Source of the DNA: Pseudomonas sp. Au-Pse12
GTDB lineage: Bacteria; Pseudomonadota; Gammaproteobacteria; Pseudomonadales; Pseudomonadaceae
Length of the DNA: 64,000 nucleotides
Reading direction: 5' to 3'
Assembly: GCF_021341665.1 (NCBI RefSeq)
Contig: NZ_JAJTTH010000006.1
Coordinates: forward strand, 62,001 to 126,000
The notes under the pieces were generated by a model that was given only the letters and a program-made list of their open reading frames with translations, ran no database searches and was not told the origin of the DNA. Made by a program: the position numbers and the translations under genes. Shown piece after piece: positions 55,391-64,000 of the stretch. Position 1 is the stretch's first letter, and every line of letters starts with the position of its first letter.

Positions 55391-56275
55391 TCAGTCTTTT
55401 TCCAGTGGAGAAAAGCACAGGCGCGCTAAACCACGCCAGGTTTTCTTGTTCCAGGCCTTGAACGGAATCTGCGCCAGCAACTCACGAGCCAGCTTCCGGT
55501 CACGATTGGAGACCTTCAGGAACATCGAGCTGAGGAACTTGTAGCGCACCTCGTCATACAGCGGGTGATCACTGAACAACGCGTAGGAACGCAGGATGTT
55601 GTCGATCATGAACCGGTGGTTCTTGTAGGAGTTGGTAGCGTGCTTGCGATAGCGAGCCATCAACACATTCAGGCCGTCGATGAAGTAGCCAGCCCGGGTA
55701 ATCTTCAACTCGATCAGCAGGTCTTCAAGACGGATATTCGGATCGAAACCACCGACCTTTTCCAGGGCCTCACGGCGAATCATCAGGGTGGGAGCCGGAG
55801 GGTAAGGCTTACGCTCGAGGAACATATCGTCGAAATCAAGACGTCGAAACGGCACGTCACGGCGCTGGCGCTTCTCGGGAAACAGGTTGCCATCGCTGTC
55901 GATCAGCTCGATATTGCCTGCACAGATCCCCACCTCAGGTTTACCGTCCATGTAGGCCACCTGAGTCGCAATGCGTTCGGGCAGCATGATGTCATCGGAA
56001 CCAAAGGGCACGATCAGGCTGCCGCTGGAGCGCGCGATGGCGCCATTGAGGGTGTTGGTCAGTCCCTGATTCTGCTGGACCCGAAAATCAAAGCCGTGCT
56101 GCTCCTGCAAGCGCCGGATCCGCTCGACACTGTCATCGCTGGAGCCGTCATCCACCACCAGCAACTCGATGTTCGGGTAGGTCTGATTGAGCACACTGAG
56201 AATGCTCTGCTCAATGTAGGGCGCATGGTTGTAGGAGGCGATGATCACCGTCACCACCGGTTGCTGGTCTGTCAT
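55391..56275 (-). CDS. Glycosyltransferase family 2
   Basis: GT-A glycosyltransferase of 294 residues: start VVTVIIASYNHAPYIEQSIL, nucleotide-sugar motif LLVVDDGSSDDS and the acceptor-site PFGSDDIMLPER carrying the DD motif. Position between the ligase gene and ssg matches the rhamnosyltransferase WapR of P. aeruginosa, which prepares the core for O-antigen; I infer a similar core role but not the sugar. The start overlaps the ssg stop by four bases. Confidence 0.9.
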   Translation of the reverse strand: MTDQQPVVTVIIASYNHAPYIEQSILSVLNQTYPNIELLVVDDGSSDDSVERIRRLQEQHGFDFRVQQNQGLTNTLNGAIARSSGSLIVPFGSDDIMLPERIATQVAYMDGKPEVGICAGNIELIDSDGNLFPEKRQRRDVPFRRLDFDDMFLERKPYPPAPTLMIRREALEKVGGFDPNIRLEDLLIELKITRAGYFIDGLNVLMARYRKHATNSYKNHRFMIDNILRSYALFSDHPLYDEVRYKFLSSMFLKVSNRDRKLARELLAQIPFKAWNKKTWRGLARLCFSPLEKD

Positions 56276-57426
56276 TGCTGCCTCTTGCCCGCTTGACTCA
56301 ATCCCGAGTCGATCAGTTGCCGGTACTCCTCACGGAACACCTCGATATCGTGTTCTTTCTGCAGATAGCCATAGGCTTGCTGCCCCTTGGCAGCCAACGC
56401 CTCATCGGAAAGCCCGAGATAGGCGTCCAACGCAGCTACCAGCGACGGCACGCTGGCCGTCTCCACTGCCAAACCACCCGCCCCCTCGATCAAAGGCAAC
56501 ATGGCCGGCACGTTGGAGGCGATCACCGGCAACTGCCCGCTCATGCCCTCAAGCAAGGCCAGGCCCAAGCCTTCAGCCAGCGACGGCATGGTCCAGATAT
56601 CGAAGGCACGCACGTATTGCAGGGCATTTTCCTTGAAACCCAACAGGTGAGCTCGCCCCTGCAACCCCAGGCGCTGGATTTCGGCGCGCAGGTTGGCTTC
56701 TTCACGACCTGCACCAATGATCGCCAGTTGGGTCTGCGGGTATTTGTCCTTGAGTTGAGCAAAGGCCTGCAACAGATAGGTGTGCCCTTTGACTGGCACC
56801 AGGCGCCCCAGGGCACCGATCATCCGTACATCAGGGGCTAACCCCAGCAACTCCCGGGAACGCTCACGAGAAAGCTGCAACGCCTCGGCCTGTTCGATAT
56901 CGATAGCGTTGGTAATTGCCCACGTGTTCTGGTCGGTGAAGCCGCATTTGCAATCCAGCAGGTACTGCTTAACGGCCGGGGACACCCCGACAAAGCGCCA
57001 ATGCCGATCAATCAGACGCTGGGTCTGGCGACGACGATAAAGACGGTCATATTCACCGAAACCATGGGAGATGCCGATGCACAGTGGCACCTTCAACCAA
57101 CGGTTGAGGGTCAGCATCATATTCACCGGTTTGAAGCGGTTGCAGATCACCACATCAAACTTTTCCTTGCGGCAGAACTGATACAGCCGCCACATCGCTC
57201 GCAGGCGCATGCCCTTGAGGGCCTTGTCGGAAAATTCGAAATACACCGAATGCGCAGCCCGACTTACCGGATCGTTTGGCCCTGGACGGCCACGCAGGAA
57301 AGCTGCGGTGACTTCGTATCGCTCAGCCGGCAAAGCCTTGACGATCTGCTCAGCCAGGTCAGCGAAGTCGTGAGACTTGACGTTGTAGTCCGGTTGCAAC
57401 TGTAGAACCTTGAAGCGCTGGCTCAT
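56272..57426 (-). CDS. ssg: LPS core glycosyltransferase Ssg (GT4-like)
   Basis: GT-B retaining glycosyltransferase of 384 residues. The N-terminal acceptor domain contains FDVVICNRFKPVNMMLTLNR and GISHGFGEYDRLYRRR. The C-terminal donor domain has IGALGRLVPVKGHTYLLQAF, AIIGAGREE and the EX7E-type block MPSLAEGLGLALLEGMSG. Symbol assigned by position and similarity to Ssg of pseudomonads, needed for complete LPS and surface behaviour. Overlaps its neighbours on both sides by four bases. Confidence 0.87.
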   Translation of the reverse strand: MSQRFKVLQLQPDYNVKSHDFADLAEQIVKALPAERYEVTAAFLRGRPGPNDPVSRAAHSVYFEFSDKALKGMRLRAMWRLYQFCRKEKFDVVICNRFKPVNMMLTLNRWLKVPLCIGISHGFGEYDRLYRRRQTQRLIDRHWRFVGVSPAVKQYLLDCKCGFTDQNTWAITNAIDIEQAEALQLSRERSRELLGLAPDVRMIGALGRLVPVKGHTYLLQAFAQLKDKYPQTQLAIIGAGREEANLRAEIQRLGLQGRAHLLGFKENALQYVRAFDIWTMPSLAEGLGLALLEGMSGQLPVIASNVPAMLPLIEGAGGLAVETASVPSLVAALDAYLGLSDEALAAKGQQAYGYLQKEHDIEVFREEYRQLIDSGLSQAGKRQQ

Positions 57427-58307
57427 AACTCTCCCCGATGAAAACCTGTGGCATCGATGACCCAGGACGATTCGCTGGCCAGCGCCCGGACCACTTGAGC
57501 TTCAGGCTCGGGCAAGCGCGACCATTCATTGCGCTTCCAGCAAACAAAGTGGAAATACGGGAAACTGCGGTCGCCGTCGCGGTCATTGGTCAAGCAGCCA
57601 TTCTTCCAGTACCAGTGCGACGGAAATTCGTGACTTCCGTCGTGCCACTTGATAACGCCTCCCGGTGTGCTGAACGCCTCGGTGAACTCGCTGCGGCGAC
57701 GCCATGGATTGAACTTGCCCACCAGCTTGAATAACGGTTCCGGGAAATTCTTGCGCCAGAGGAAAATCCGGCTGAAGGCCCCCTCATCCAGTGCATGATG
57801 CTCCTGGTCGACAAAGCGCTTGCGCCAATCTTTGATCTGCATGAACAGCTCACGTTTGCGGGCGGTGTTGCGCATCAGGCACAGATGCCCGGCGACCCGA
57901 CGTTCATGAGTGGAAAACAGGTCATAGCCCGCCAGGCGATCCGCAGTGAAGTAAGCCCGCAGGTCGCCGTAAACCAAGTCAATATCGCCGAAAGCCCAGA
58001 AATCGTAGCCCTCCAGCCGGTCGATATGAATATGCCCCAGAGCGGGTTTGATATCACAGAGCTTGTAGGCGGCTTTCGGCGCGAAGTCGATACCCAAACG
58101 CCGAGAAACCAGGGCGCAATAATCGCTGAAGCTGATGCTCTCGATGCACACGTTGGACGGCAGATCATCGGGAGCCCCACAGTCACTGAACAACAGCCAA
58201 TCGATGTCCGGATTACGCCGACAACTTTCGAGGAAGAACGGCATCCAGAACGGCCAGCGACCGAAGTAAGGAATGACGAACAAAATTCGCGGGCGTGGAT
58301 TGATCAC
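57423..58307 (-). CDS. DUF6625-like protein, putative GT-A glycosyltransferase
   Basis: 294 residues beginning ILFVIPYFGRWPFWMPFFLE, with YKLCDIKPALGHIH and DFWAFGDIDLVYGDLRAYF. The last contains a D-x-D pair where GT-A enzymes bind nucleotide-sugar and metal. I recognise the family only as DUF6625-like. Membership in the LPS core operon supports a sugar-transfer role; donor and acceptor unknown. The start is a GTG at 58307 and the stop overlaps the ssg start. Confidence 0.8.
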   Translation of the reverse strand: MINPRPRILFVIPYFGRWPFWMPFFLESCRRNPDIDWLLFSDCGAPDDLPSNVCIESISFSDYCALVSRRLGIDFAPKAAYKLCDIKPALGHIHIDRLEGYDFWAFGDIDLVYGDLRAYFTADRLAGYDLFSTHERRVAGHLCLMRNTARKRELFMQIKDWRKRFVDQEHHALDEGAFSRIFLWRKNFPEPLFKLVGKFNPWRRRSEFTEAFSTPGGVIKWHDGSHEFPSHWYWKNGCLTNDRDGDRSFPYFHFVCWKRNEWSRLPEPEAQVVRALASESSWVIDATGFHRGEL

Positions 58308-58361
58308 AAAAGACTCGCTGTCAGGTTAGGGGCACAACAGATTCCTGTGTTGATGCCGGTT

Positions 58362-59774
58362 TTATCGCTGCCGTAACAGCCAGAACAGTTCGTGCCGCCG
58401 CACTGCCTTGCGAAAGAACTCATTCTCTCCCAGGGTGGAAGGCACTCTACCGGCCATAAGCCACTGTATCGACCTGCGCAGACGCCGCTTGAACGGCATT
58501 TTCGGTTGCAAGTCATGCATCATGCCCAGTGCCATGGCCTTGTCATACTGCTGCACCCGGGACAACGCAAGGCACCAGGGTCTTAGTTGCGCTGTAGAAT
58601 CGAACACCGGCGGCAACGCAACGCCCGCACCCGAATCCCCCATTGGCCAACGGTCGTTGTCGTGCAGGTGATTGGCGTAGCCGAGCACAGTGCTCGGTTG
58701 CCAGGCCAATCCCTCCAAAGCCTGCATGACAGCCTCCCGAGCGCAGATGTGGTCGGGATGAGGGTCCAGGGTCGGGTGTGGCAGCACTATTACTTCGGGG
58801 CGCGCCTTGAGCAGCAGCTCACGCAAGTCGGCCAGCAGGTTATTCCAGGTTGGCAAACCATCCTGGTCGGCGGGCAACGGGAATGGATTGAACTGGCGGA
58901 ACAAGCGGATATCACTCAGTTGCGCCTCGCGAGAGGCCAACGGCTGTTCCGGAGCGGCTTGCATGGCCGGCAGTTGCAGGCAGAAGTAGCCCAGTTGCAC
59001 GCAATGGGCCTCAGGCACCCCGGCCCAGCGCGGAACGCTGATACTGTCCCAGGCGCGCAGGCGCCCTTTGATCCGCGCCGCTTCTGCCGGGTCCATGCCC
59101 ATGGCCTGGTAGTGCTCAGCCTCGATCTCTCCGGCGGTCAAGGTCACGATCCAGGCCTCATCAGCCTGGCTGTAGAGGCCGAAGGCTGCCAATTCGGCAT
59201 CGTCGGCATGGGGAGCGATCACCATCACCCGCTGGCGCCGATAATCAGGGTCGCGCCAGAGCATCAGTTGCGGCTGGATGCTGATCCGGCAGAAACGCCC
59301 GCGCAGCTGCAGTTCGCCACTGGCCAGGGGAGCGGCCAAGCCGCTGAGATTCAGATAGCGCAGGCCATTGGCGCCGCGCTCGAATGCTTGGCGATCGGCA
59401 AGCGGGCCGCCCGTTACCTCAACCGCCGGGTCGAGAAAACGCCCCAGCCACGAGCTCTTGACCTGTACGCCCAGCACCAGGGTTTCATCCCCAGCCAACT
59501 CCAGCGGCGCCTCCAGCAGCAGACGCCCCGCCTCAAGACGTACAGCGACCTGTTGCGCATCGCCGCCGAAGTCGTAGCGGTAATCATCCTTGGGCGAGTA
59601 GAACAGGTGATCGGCAAACCAGGCCTCATGGGCCAGCCAGGCACATACCGCCAGCAACACCGGCAGCCACCAGGCCACCAGGATGCCGAGCACCACCAGC
59701 AACACCAGCCCCACCAGCAGAGCGGTTCGTTTGTTGCGCCGGTGGCGCTTGAGCAGTTGCTGCTTGCGACTCAT
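58362..59774 (-). CDS. dnpA: PIG-L family deacetylase DnpA
   Basis: Predicted inner-membrane de-N-acetylase of 470 residues. The N-terminal hydrophobic stretch at about 20-45 is followed by a beta-rich domain, then the LmbE/PIG-L zinc site APHADDAELAAFGLYS (near 190) with the second metal motif LDPHPDHICAREA. The P. aeruginosa counterpart is linked to LPS modification and fluoroquinolone tolerance. I chose ATG 59774; a GTG at 59786 would overlap the Mig-14 stop. Confidence 0.88.
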   Translation of the reverse strand: MSRKQQLLKRHRRNKRTALLVGLVLLVVLGILVAWWLPVLLAVCAWLAHEAWFADHLFYSPKDDYRYDFGGDAQQVAVRLEAGRLLLEAPLELAGDETLVLGVQVKSSWLGRFLDPAVEVTGGPLADRQAFERGANGLRYLNLSGLAAPLASGELQLRGRFCRISIQPQLMLWRDPDYRRQRVMVIAPHADDAELAAFGLYSQADEAWIVTLTAGEIEAEHYQAMGMDPAEAARIKGRLRAWDSISVPRWAGVPEAHCVQLGYFCLQLPAMQAAPEQPLASREAQLSDIRLFRQFNPFPLPADQDGLPTWNNLLADLRELLLKARPEVIVLPHPTLDPHPDHICAREAVMQALEGLAWQPSTVLGYANHLHDNDRWPMGDSGAGVALPPVFDSTAQLRPWCLALSRVQQYDKAMALGMMHDLQPKMPFKRRLRRSIQWLMAGRVPSTLGENEFFRKAVRRHELFWLLRQR

Positions 59775-59782
59775 GAGCTGAC

Positions 59783-60679
59783 TCACACCTGGAAGACCGG
59801 CACAGGATTACACCAACGATCCTTGTATTCACGGTCGGCACGGCCGAAGGAAAAACGCAGCGGCTTGTTCAAGGCCCGGGCCTGCTCCCAGGCGCTCTGG
59901 GTATTGAGGAAACTCAGCACACTGCCGGGGCTGAACTCCCGGGTCTCGGGATCGACACCGCCATTCACGTACTCGACGCTGATCCACTCCGGCGCTTCGA
60001 CCCGGTAGATCAACTGCACGGCAATGGGCGCATCGTTGAGGAAGATCACGGACCCGATCAGCAGCTCGCGCAGGCGCTCCAGCACCTCGGCCATGCGCTC
60101 GGCACCGGTCGCGGCGAAGCCCCAGCGGCGCTGGAACAGGTCGCAATAGATGGCTGCCAGCTCAGGACTGCTGAAATCACCGACTGGCCGTACAACCCCA
60201 CCCGCTTCTTCCAGCAGACGCAGTTCACGACGCTGGTTGTAGCGAAACTTCTTCGACAACTCCTCGGGGGTACGGGCCATGGCCAACTGCTCGGCCTGGG
60301 GCTTGAGGGCCGTGAAGCGTCCCTCGTTCAACGCGGAGAGGTAACGCCCACGATGACGCAGCGCGGCCTGGGCATCGGCGGCGGCAGGCAGGATCAGTTC
60401 GGCATTGCCAATATCGAACAGTCCCTTCTTGCCAGCACGCTTGAGCACGTCCTTGGACAGTGCCAGATCGCGCCCCCAGGTGGCGATGGCCGCTTGCAAG
60501 TGACCGTCACGCTCCCAGGCCAGGTAGCGCACCGGAATCTGTGCCAGGTCCGCCAGTTGCTCCACCACCAGAGGGTGAGTGGCCACACTGCCACCGAACC
60601 GCTGCCAGGCATCGGCATAGGTCGACGCGTCAATGACTGACCAGCCGCGTTCGCGCCAGCCTTGAAATCGATTGAGCAT
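59783..60679 (-). CDS. Mig-14-like GNAT-fold protein
   Basis: 298 residues, GNAT/FemAB-like, with SKKFRYNQRRELRLLEEAGG, YCDLFQRRWGFAATGAERM, GSVIFLNDAPIAVQLIYRVE and a C-terminal RFSFGRADREYKDRWC. This order matches Mig-14 proteins, which protect Salmonella and Pseudomonas from antimicrobial peptides by an unclear route. In this operon an acyl or aminoacyl transfer to LPS is plausible, but I infer this only from context. One-base overlap with the gene upstream. Confidence 0.85.
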   Translation of the reverse strand: MLNRFQGWRERGWSVIDASTYADAWQRFGGSVATHPLVVEQLADLAQIPVRYLAWERDGHLQAAIATWGRDLALSKDVLKRAGKKGLFDIGNAELILPAAADAQAALRHRGRYLSALNEGRFTALKPQAEQLAMARTPEELSKKFRYNQRRELRLLEEAGGVVRPVGDFSSPELAAIYCDLFQRRWGFAATGAERMAEVLERLRELLIGSVIFLNDAPIAVQLIYRVEAPEWISVEYVNGGVDPETREFSPGSVLSFLNTQSAWEQARALNKPLRFSFGRADREYKDRWCNPVPVFQV

Positions 60680-61809
60680 CAGCCCCTCGCGGTCAGATCG
60701 GTGACTTGTGGCAAATGCCAGAATACGTCGCGAACGGCGCGATCGGAGAAGCGCTCGCGCAGGCGATCAAGCATCAGCTCGGCACAGACTCGGCGCTGAT
60801 GCTCATCCATCGCGGCCAGATGCTGCAGCCCTTCGGCCATATGCTCGGCATCCCCCAGCGGAAACAGAATACCCACGCCCTCGACCACTTCCTTCGCGCC
60901 ACCACAAGCGGTGGCGAGCAAGGGCACGCCGGCCGCCATGGCTTCCAGCAGGACCATACCGAAGGGCTCATGATCGGAACTCAGGGCGAACACGTCGAAG
61001 GCACGGAAATAACGTCGGGCCTGGGGCACTTGCCCGAGGAACAGCACGCGATCAGCAACCCCCTGCTCCCGGGCCAGGGACTTCAGGTCTTGCTCCAGGC
61101 GGCCGGTGCCAAGAATCGCCAACTGGCTGTGTGGCGGCAGTTGCGGCACGGCGGCGGCAAAGCCTTTCAGCAACGTAGCCTGGTCCTTGTCCGGATGCAG
61201 GCGCCCGACGTTGCCAACGATCCAGGCATCGGCGGACAGGCCCAGCTCGCTGCGCGCCTGGGCAGCGCTCAGTTGCTCGGCCTGCAGCGCCTCAAGGTCG
61301 ATACGGTTGTACAGGGTCTGAATACGCTGCGCCGGCCATTTCGGCAGGCAGGCGCGCATATCGTCACGCACCGCATCCGACACCCCGAGCAAGCTCAAGC
61401 GCTTGCGAAACAGTTGGGCAAAGAGCTTGCGGCTGCCGCGCTTGTAATCGGAAAACGCATGATGGACACCGATCACCGGCAAGCCGGTCGCCAACAGGGC
61501 GATGTAGATCGGCTTGAAACGGTGGGCGATGCAGAAGCTGAAATTGCGAGACGCGGCGGTCTTGCGCAAGTCGCGGATGGCGCCCAGCTTCAGGCCACGG
61601 ATGGCCTTGGAGCTGTACTCCATGAACAGCACTTCATCGGACGCGCAGCCCGCGGCGACATCGGCATCGGCGGCCCCGGTGAGGAACACCGTGGTCACTC
61701 GATAGCCGCTGCCCGCGAACAGATTGGCGTATTGCCGGGCACAGTCCAGGAACGGCCCGTCATAGCCGTGGCAGAACTGCAGCACATGGCGTTCAGCCGA
61801 GAGTGTCAT
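60679..61809 (-). CDS. wapH: LPS core glycosyltransferase WapH (GT4-like)
   Basis: GT-B glycosyltransferase of 376 residues with FCIAHRFKPIYIALLATGLP, GVHHAFSDYKRGSRKL, the donor block VGNVGRLHPDKDQATLLKGF and the EX7E block EPFGMVLLEAMAAGVPLL. It is clearly paralogous to the product at 56272-57426. Symbol by position next to the carbamoyltransferase. Overlaps that gene's end by 17 bases. Confidence 0.85.
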   Translation of the reverse strand: MTLSAERHVLQFCHGYDGPFLDCARQYANLFAGSGYRVTTVFLTGAADADVAAGCASDEVLFMEYSSKAIRGLKLGAIRDLRKTAASRNFSFCIAHRFKPIYIALLATGLPVIGVHHAFSDYKRGSRKLFAQLFRKRLSLLGVSDAVRDDMRACLPKWPAQRIQTLYNRIDLEALQAEQLSAAQARSELGLSADAWIVGNVGRLHPDKDQATLLKGFAAAVPQLPPHSQLAILGTGRLEQDLKSLAREQGVADRVLFLGQVPQARRYFRAFDVFALSSDHEPFGMVLLEAMAAGVPLLATACGGAKEVVEGVGILFPLGDAEHMAEGLQHLAAMDEHQRRVCAELMLDRLRERFSDRAVRDVFWHLPQVTDLTARG

Positions 61810-63550
61810 AAGGGTCCACGCCGTCTTTGACCACCAGAATATCTTCCATGATCAGGTACTGCAGGTCAGACCCGTAGAACATATTCAGGGCGTCGGTAGG
61901 CGAGCAGATCATCGGTTCGCCACGGCGGTTCAACGAGGTGTTCAGCGACACACCGTTGCCGGTCAGCACTTCCAGGGCCTTCATCATGTCGTAGTAGCGC
62001 GGGTTGTATTCGCGCTTGAGCACCTGGGCCCGGGACGTACCGTCCTCGTGGACCACTTCCGGTACGCGGGTCTTCCACTCTTCAGCCACTTCGAAGGTGA
62101 AGGTCATGAACGGCGCCGGGTGGTCGACCTTGATCATCTGCGGGCCAACGGTGTCGAGCATCGACGGGCAGAAAGGCCTCCAGCGCTCGCGGAACTTGAT
62201 CTGTTCGTTGATACGGTCGGCCACGCCTGCGGCGCTCGGGCAACCGATGATCGAACGACCGCCCAGGGCCCGTGGACCGAACTCCATGCGGCCCTGGAAC
62301 CAGGCCACCGGGTTGCCGTCCACCATGATCTTGGCGATACGCTCCGGGGTGTTGTCGATCTGTCGCCAGGCCGGTTTGTTCGGGTGGCGGGCACAGGCGG
62401 CGATCACGTCTTCGTTGCTGTAGGACGGGCCGAGGTAGACGTGTTCCATCTTCTCTACCGGCACCCCACGGGCGTGGGAAACGTAGGCCGCAGCACCGAC
62501 GGCGGTACCGGCGTCGCCGGAGGCAGGCTGCACGAACAGCTCCTTGACCTCGGGACGGGCAATGATCTTCTGGTTCAGCTTGACGTTCAGCGCGCAGCCG
62601 CCAGCGAAGGCCAGCTTGCCGGTTTCCTTGAGGATGTCGCCCAGGTAGTGGTCGATCATCTGCAGGGCCAGCTTCTCGAACAGCGCCTGCATGCTCGCCG
62701 CGTAGTGGATGTACGGCTCGTCGGCGATGTCGCCTTCGCGCTTGGGACCCAGCCACTCGATGAGTTTTGGCGAGAAGTAGAAACCCTTGCCTTTCTCTTT
62801 GTAGCGGCGCAGGCCGATGACGTTGGCGTAGTCGGTGTTGATCAACAGCTCGCCGTTTTCAAAGCTGGCCAGGCGCGAGAAGTCGTACTTGCTGGCATCG
62901 CCATAAGGCGCCATGCCCATGACCTTGAACTCGCCGTCGAGCATTTCGAAGCCGAGGAACTCGGTGATCGCGCCATAGAGGCCGCCCAGGGAGTCCGGAT
63001 CGAAGAATTCCTTGATCTTGTGGATCTTGCCGTTTTCGCCGTAGCCGAAAAAGGTGGTGGCGTACTCGCCCTTGCCGTCGATCCCCAGGATCGCGGTCTT
63101 CTCCTTGAAGCCCGAGCAGTGATAGGCACTGGAGGCGTGGGCCAGGTGGTGCTCCACCGGCTCGATCTTGACCTTTTTCGGGTCAAAGCCCAGTTGCTCC
63201 AGGCACCAGACGATCTTCTTGCGGTAGCGCTTGTAGCGACGGTTGCCCATCAGGATCGCGTCCAGGGCGCGGTCCGGTGCGTACCAGTAACGCTTGGCGT
63301 AGTGCCAGCGAGCCTTGCCGAACAAGCTGATCGGGGCAAATGGAATCGCGACTACGTCAACGTCGGAAGGCTTGATCCCGGCCTGTTCCAGGCAGAATTT
63401 CGCCGACTCGTAGGGCATGCGGTTCTTTGCATGTTTGTCGCGCACGAAACGCTCTTCTTCAGCGGCGGCAATCAGCTTGCCATCGATGTACAGGGCCGCT
63501 GAAGGATCATGGCTAAGGGCGCCGGACAGGCCAAGAATCGTCAATGCCAC
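61793..63550 (-). CDS. LPS-associated carbamoyltransferase (NodU/CmcH family)
   Basis: Transfers carbamoyl from carbamoyl phosphate through carbamoyl-AMP to a hydroxyl group. In P. aeruginosa a homologue at this position carbamoylates a core heptose. The 585 residues have the Kae1-like half (VEHHLAHASSAYHCSGF, LGIDGKGEYATTF, KLAFAGGCALNVKLN) and the carbamoyl half (FQGRMEFGPRALGGRSI, SLNRRGEPMICSPTDAL). Start GTG at 63550. The upstream 201-base gap (63551-63751) contains no gene but has GGCAAGCGGCAAG repeats. Confidence 0.92.
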   Translation of the reverse strand: MALTILGLSGALSHDPSAALYIDGKLIAAAEEERFVRDKHAKNRMPYESAKFCLEQAGIKPSDVDVVAIPFAPISLFGKARWHYAKRYWYAPDRALDAILMGNRRYKRYRKKIVWCLEQLGFDPKKVKIEPVEHHLAHASSAYHCSGFKEKTAILGIDGKGEYATTFFGYGENGKIHKIKEFFDPDSLGGLYGAITEFLGFEMLDGEFKVMGMAPYGDASKYDFSRLASFENGELLINTDYANVIGLRRYKEKGKGFYFSPKLIEWLGPKREGDIADEPYIHYAASMQALFEKLALQMIDHYLGDILKETGKLAFAGGCALNVKLNQKIIARPEVKELFVQPASGDAGTAVGAAAYVSHARGVPVEKMEHVYLGPSYSNEDVIAACARHPNKPAWRQIDNTPERIAKIMVDGNPVAWFQGRMEFGPRALGGRSIIGCPSAAGVADRINEQIKFRERWRPFCPSMLDTVGPQMIKVDHPAPFMTFTFEVAEEWKTRVPEVVHEDGTSRAQVLKREYNPRYYDMMKALEVLTGNGVSLNTSLNRRGEPMICSPTDALNMFYGSDLQYLIMEDILVVKDGVDPYDTLG

Positions 63551-63751
63551 AGGGGTCTAGCCTCGTTTAGTCTGCATGCGGGCGCGATGCGCCTTGAAAA
63601 TGAAGTGTGCTCGCAATGGGCGAGAAACAACGAAAGGGCGGGATTATAACGTAAAAGCAGGGGCAAGCCTCTAGCGGCAAGCGGCAAGCCAGGGCGCCGC
63701 GACCGCCCCACCCCTCAGCCGCCGCCAGCAGCAGCGGCTATAGGTCGCAGG

Positions 63752-64000
63752 TCAGGCCTCGGCGCTCTGGACGGTCTTGGGCAGCCGCTGATCAATGACT
63801 TGATACAAATTGCTGCTTTCAGGCCAGTTGCGCATGAAACGTGCACGATCGCGCGCAAAAGCAGGAGCAAAACTGCTCAGACTGGAGTGCTGACACAGGG
63901 AATCCAGATCGATCAGGGCCCAACGATCCTCTTGCCAGAACAGATTGTGCCCCTTGAGGTCGCCATGACTGATGCGCTCCTTGATCAATTCAGCAAACAG
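63752..64000 (-). CDS. Lipopolysaccharide kinase InaA-type protein (5' end outside window)
   Basis: Only the C-terminal 82 residues are visible. They include an intact catalytic loop SHGDLKGHNLFW and metal-binding motif WALIDLDSL of the Kdo/LPS kinase (InaA/WaaP) group. Family members phosphorylate core heptoses or related targets. The frame stays open through base 64000, so the gene continues beyond the window. It is first in the visible minus-strand LPS series. Confidence 0.85.
   Translation of the reverse strand: MFAELIKERISHGDLKGHNLFWQEDRWALIDLDSLCQHSSLSSFAPAFARDRARFMRNWPESSNLYQVIDQRLPKTVQSAEA

Overview
The window is a stretch of Pseudomonas chromosome. Gene content and order follow the purA-hfl-mutL-mot-parCE-thiC-tolC-waaA-hldE-msbA block known from P. 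aeruginosa. The REP element (core GGCGAGGGAGCTTGCTCCC) and the accessory genes point to the P. fluorescens lineage; the exact species cannot be decided from sequence alone. I saw no tRNA or rRNA gene, insertion sequence, prophage or CRISPR array.

Region 1 (1-25.9 kb) is core housekeeping. It holds a chemoreceptor cut by the window edge, purA and hisZ, then an envelope-protease/RNA-chaperone/repair series on the minus strand (hflK-hflC, hflX, hfq, miaA, mutL, amiB, tsaE, nnrD). queG, a TRIC-type channel, orn, rsgA, motAB, an HDOD regulator, rhdA, psd, serB and an AhpA/YtjB-type membrane protein follow. Several gene pairs overlap by a few bases, and strong bidirectional hairpins separate convergent pairs (rsgA/motB, psd/serB).

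Region 2 (25.9-41.8 kb) opens with a 518-base repeat island containing an inverted REP pair. A PqiC-like lipoprotein follows, then the topoisomerase IV operon with a retropepsin-like protease and a phytase-like esterase between parE and parC. Next are yqiA, cpdA, a DUF1249 gene and nudF, a DUF3298 lipoprotein, the thiamin pair thiC-cytX behind a clear TPP riboswitch, and tolC.

Region 3 (41.9-50 kb) holds waaA, a LysR regulator facing an EmrE-type efflux gene across a perfect 8-bp-arm palindrome, a flavoprotein/aldo-keto reductase pair, a protein with a degenerate Nudix box, and hldE.

Region 4 (49.3-64 kb) is the variable lipopolysaccharide region and the most interesting part. A stand-alone APS kinase and a sulfotransferase overlap each other and sit between hldE and msbA. 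This looks like a two-gene module that makes PAPS and sulfates a surface glycan. Beyond msbA lies an O-antigen ligase fused to a kinase-like domain that has lost its catalytic-loop Asp. A minus-strand series then encodes an LPS-kinase-family protein (cut by the window end), a carbamoyltransferase, two paralogous glycosyltransferases, a Mig-14-like protein, a PIG-L de-N-acetylase (DnpA), a putative GT-A protein, a GT2 glycosyltransferase and a hexapeptide acetyltransferase. Together these genes would build and decorate the LPS outer core (sulfate, carbamoyl, acetyl), export it (MsbA) and ligate O-antigen to it.
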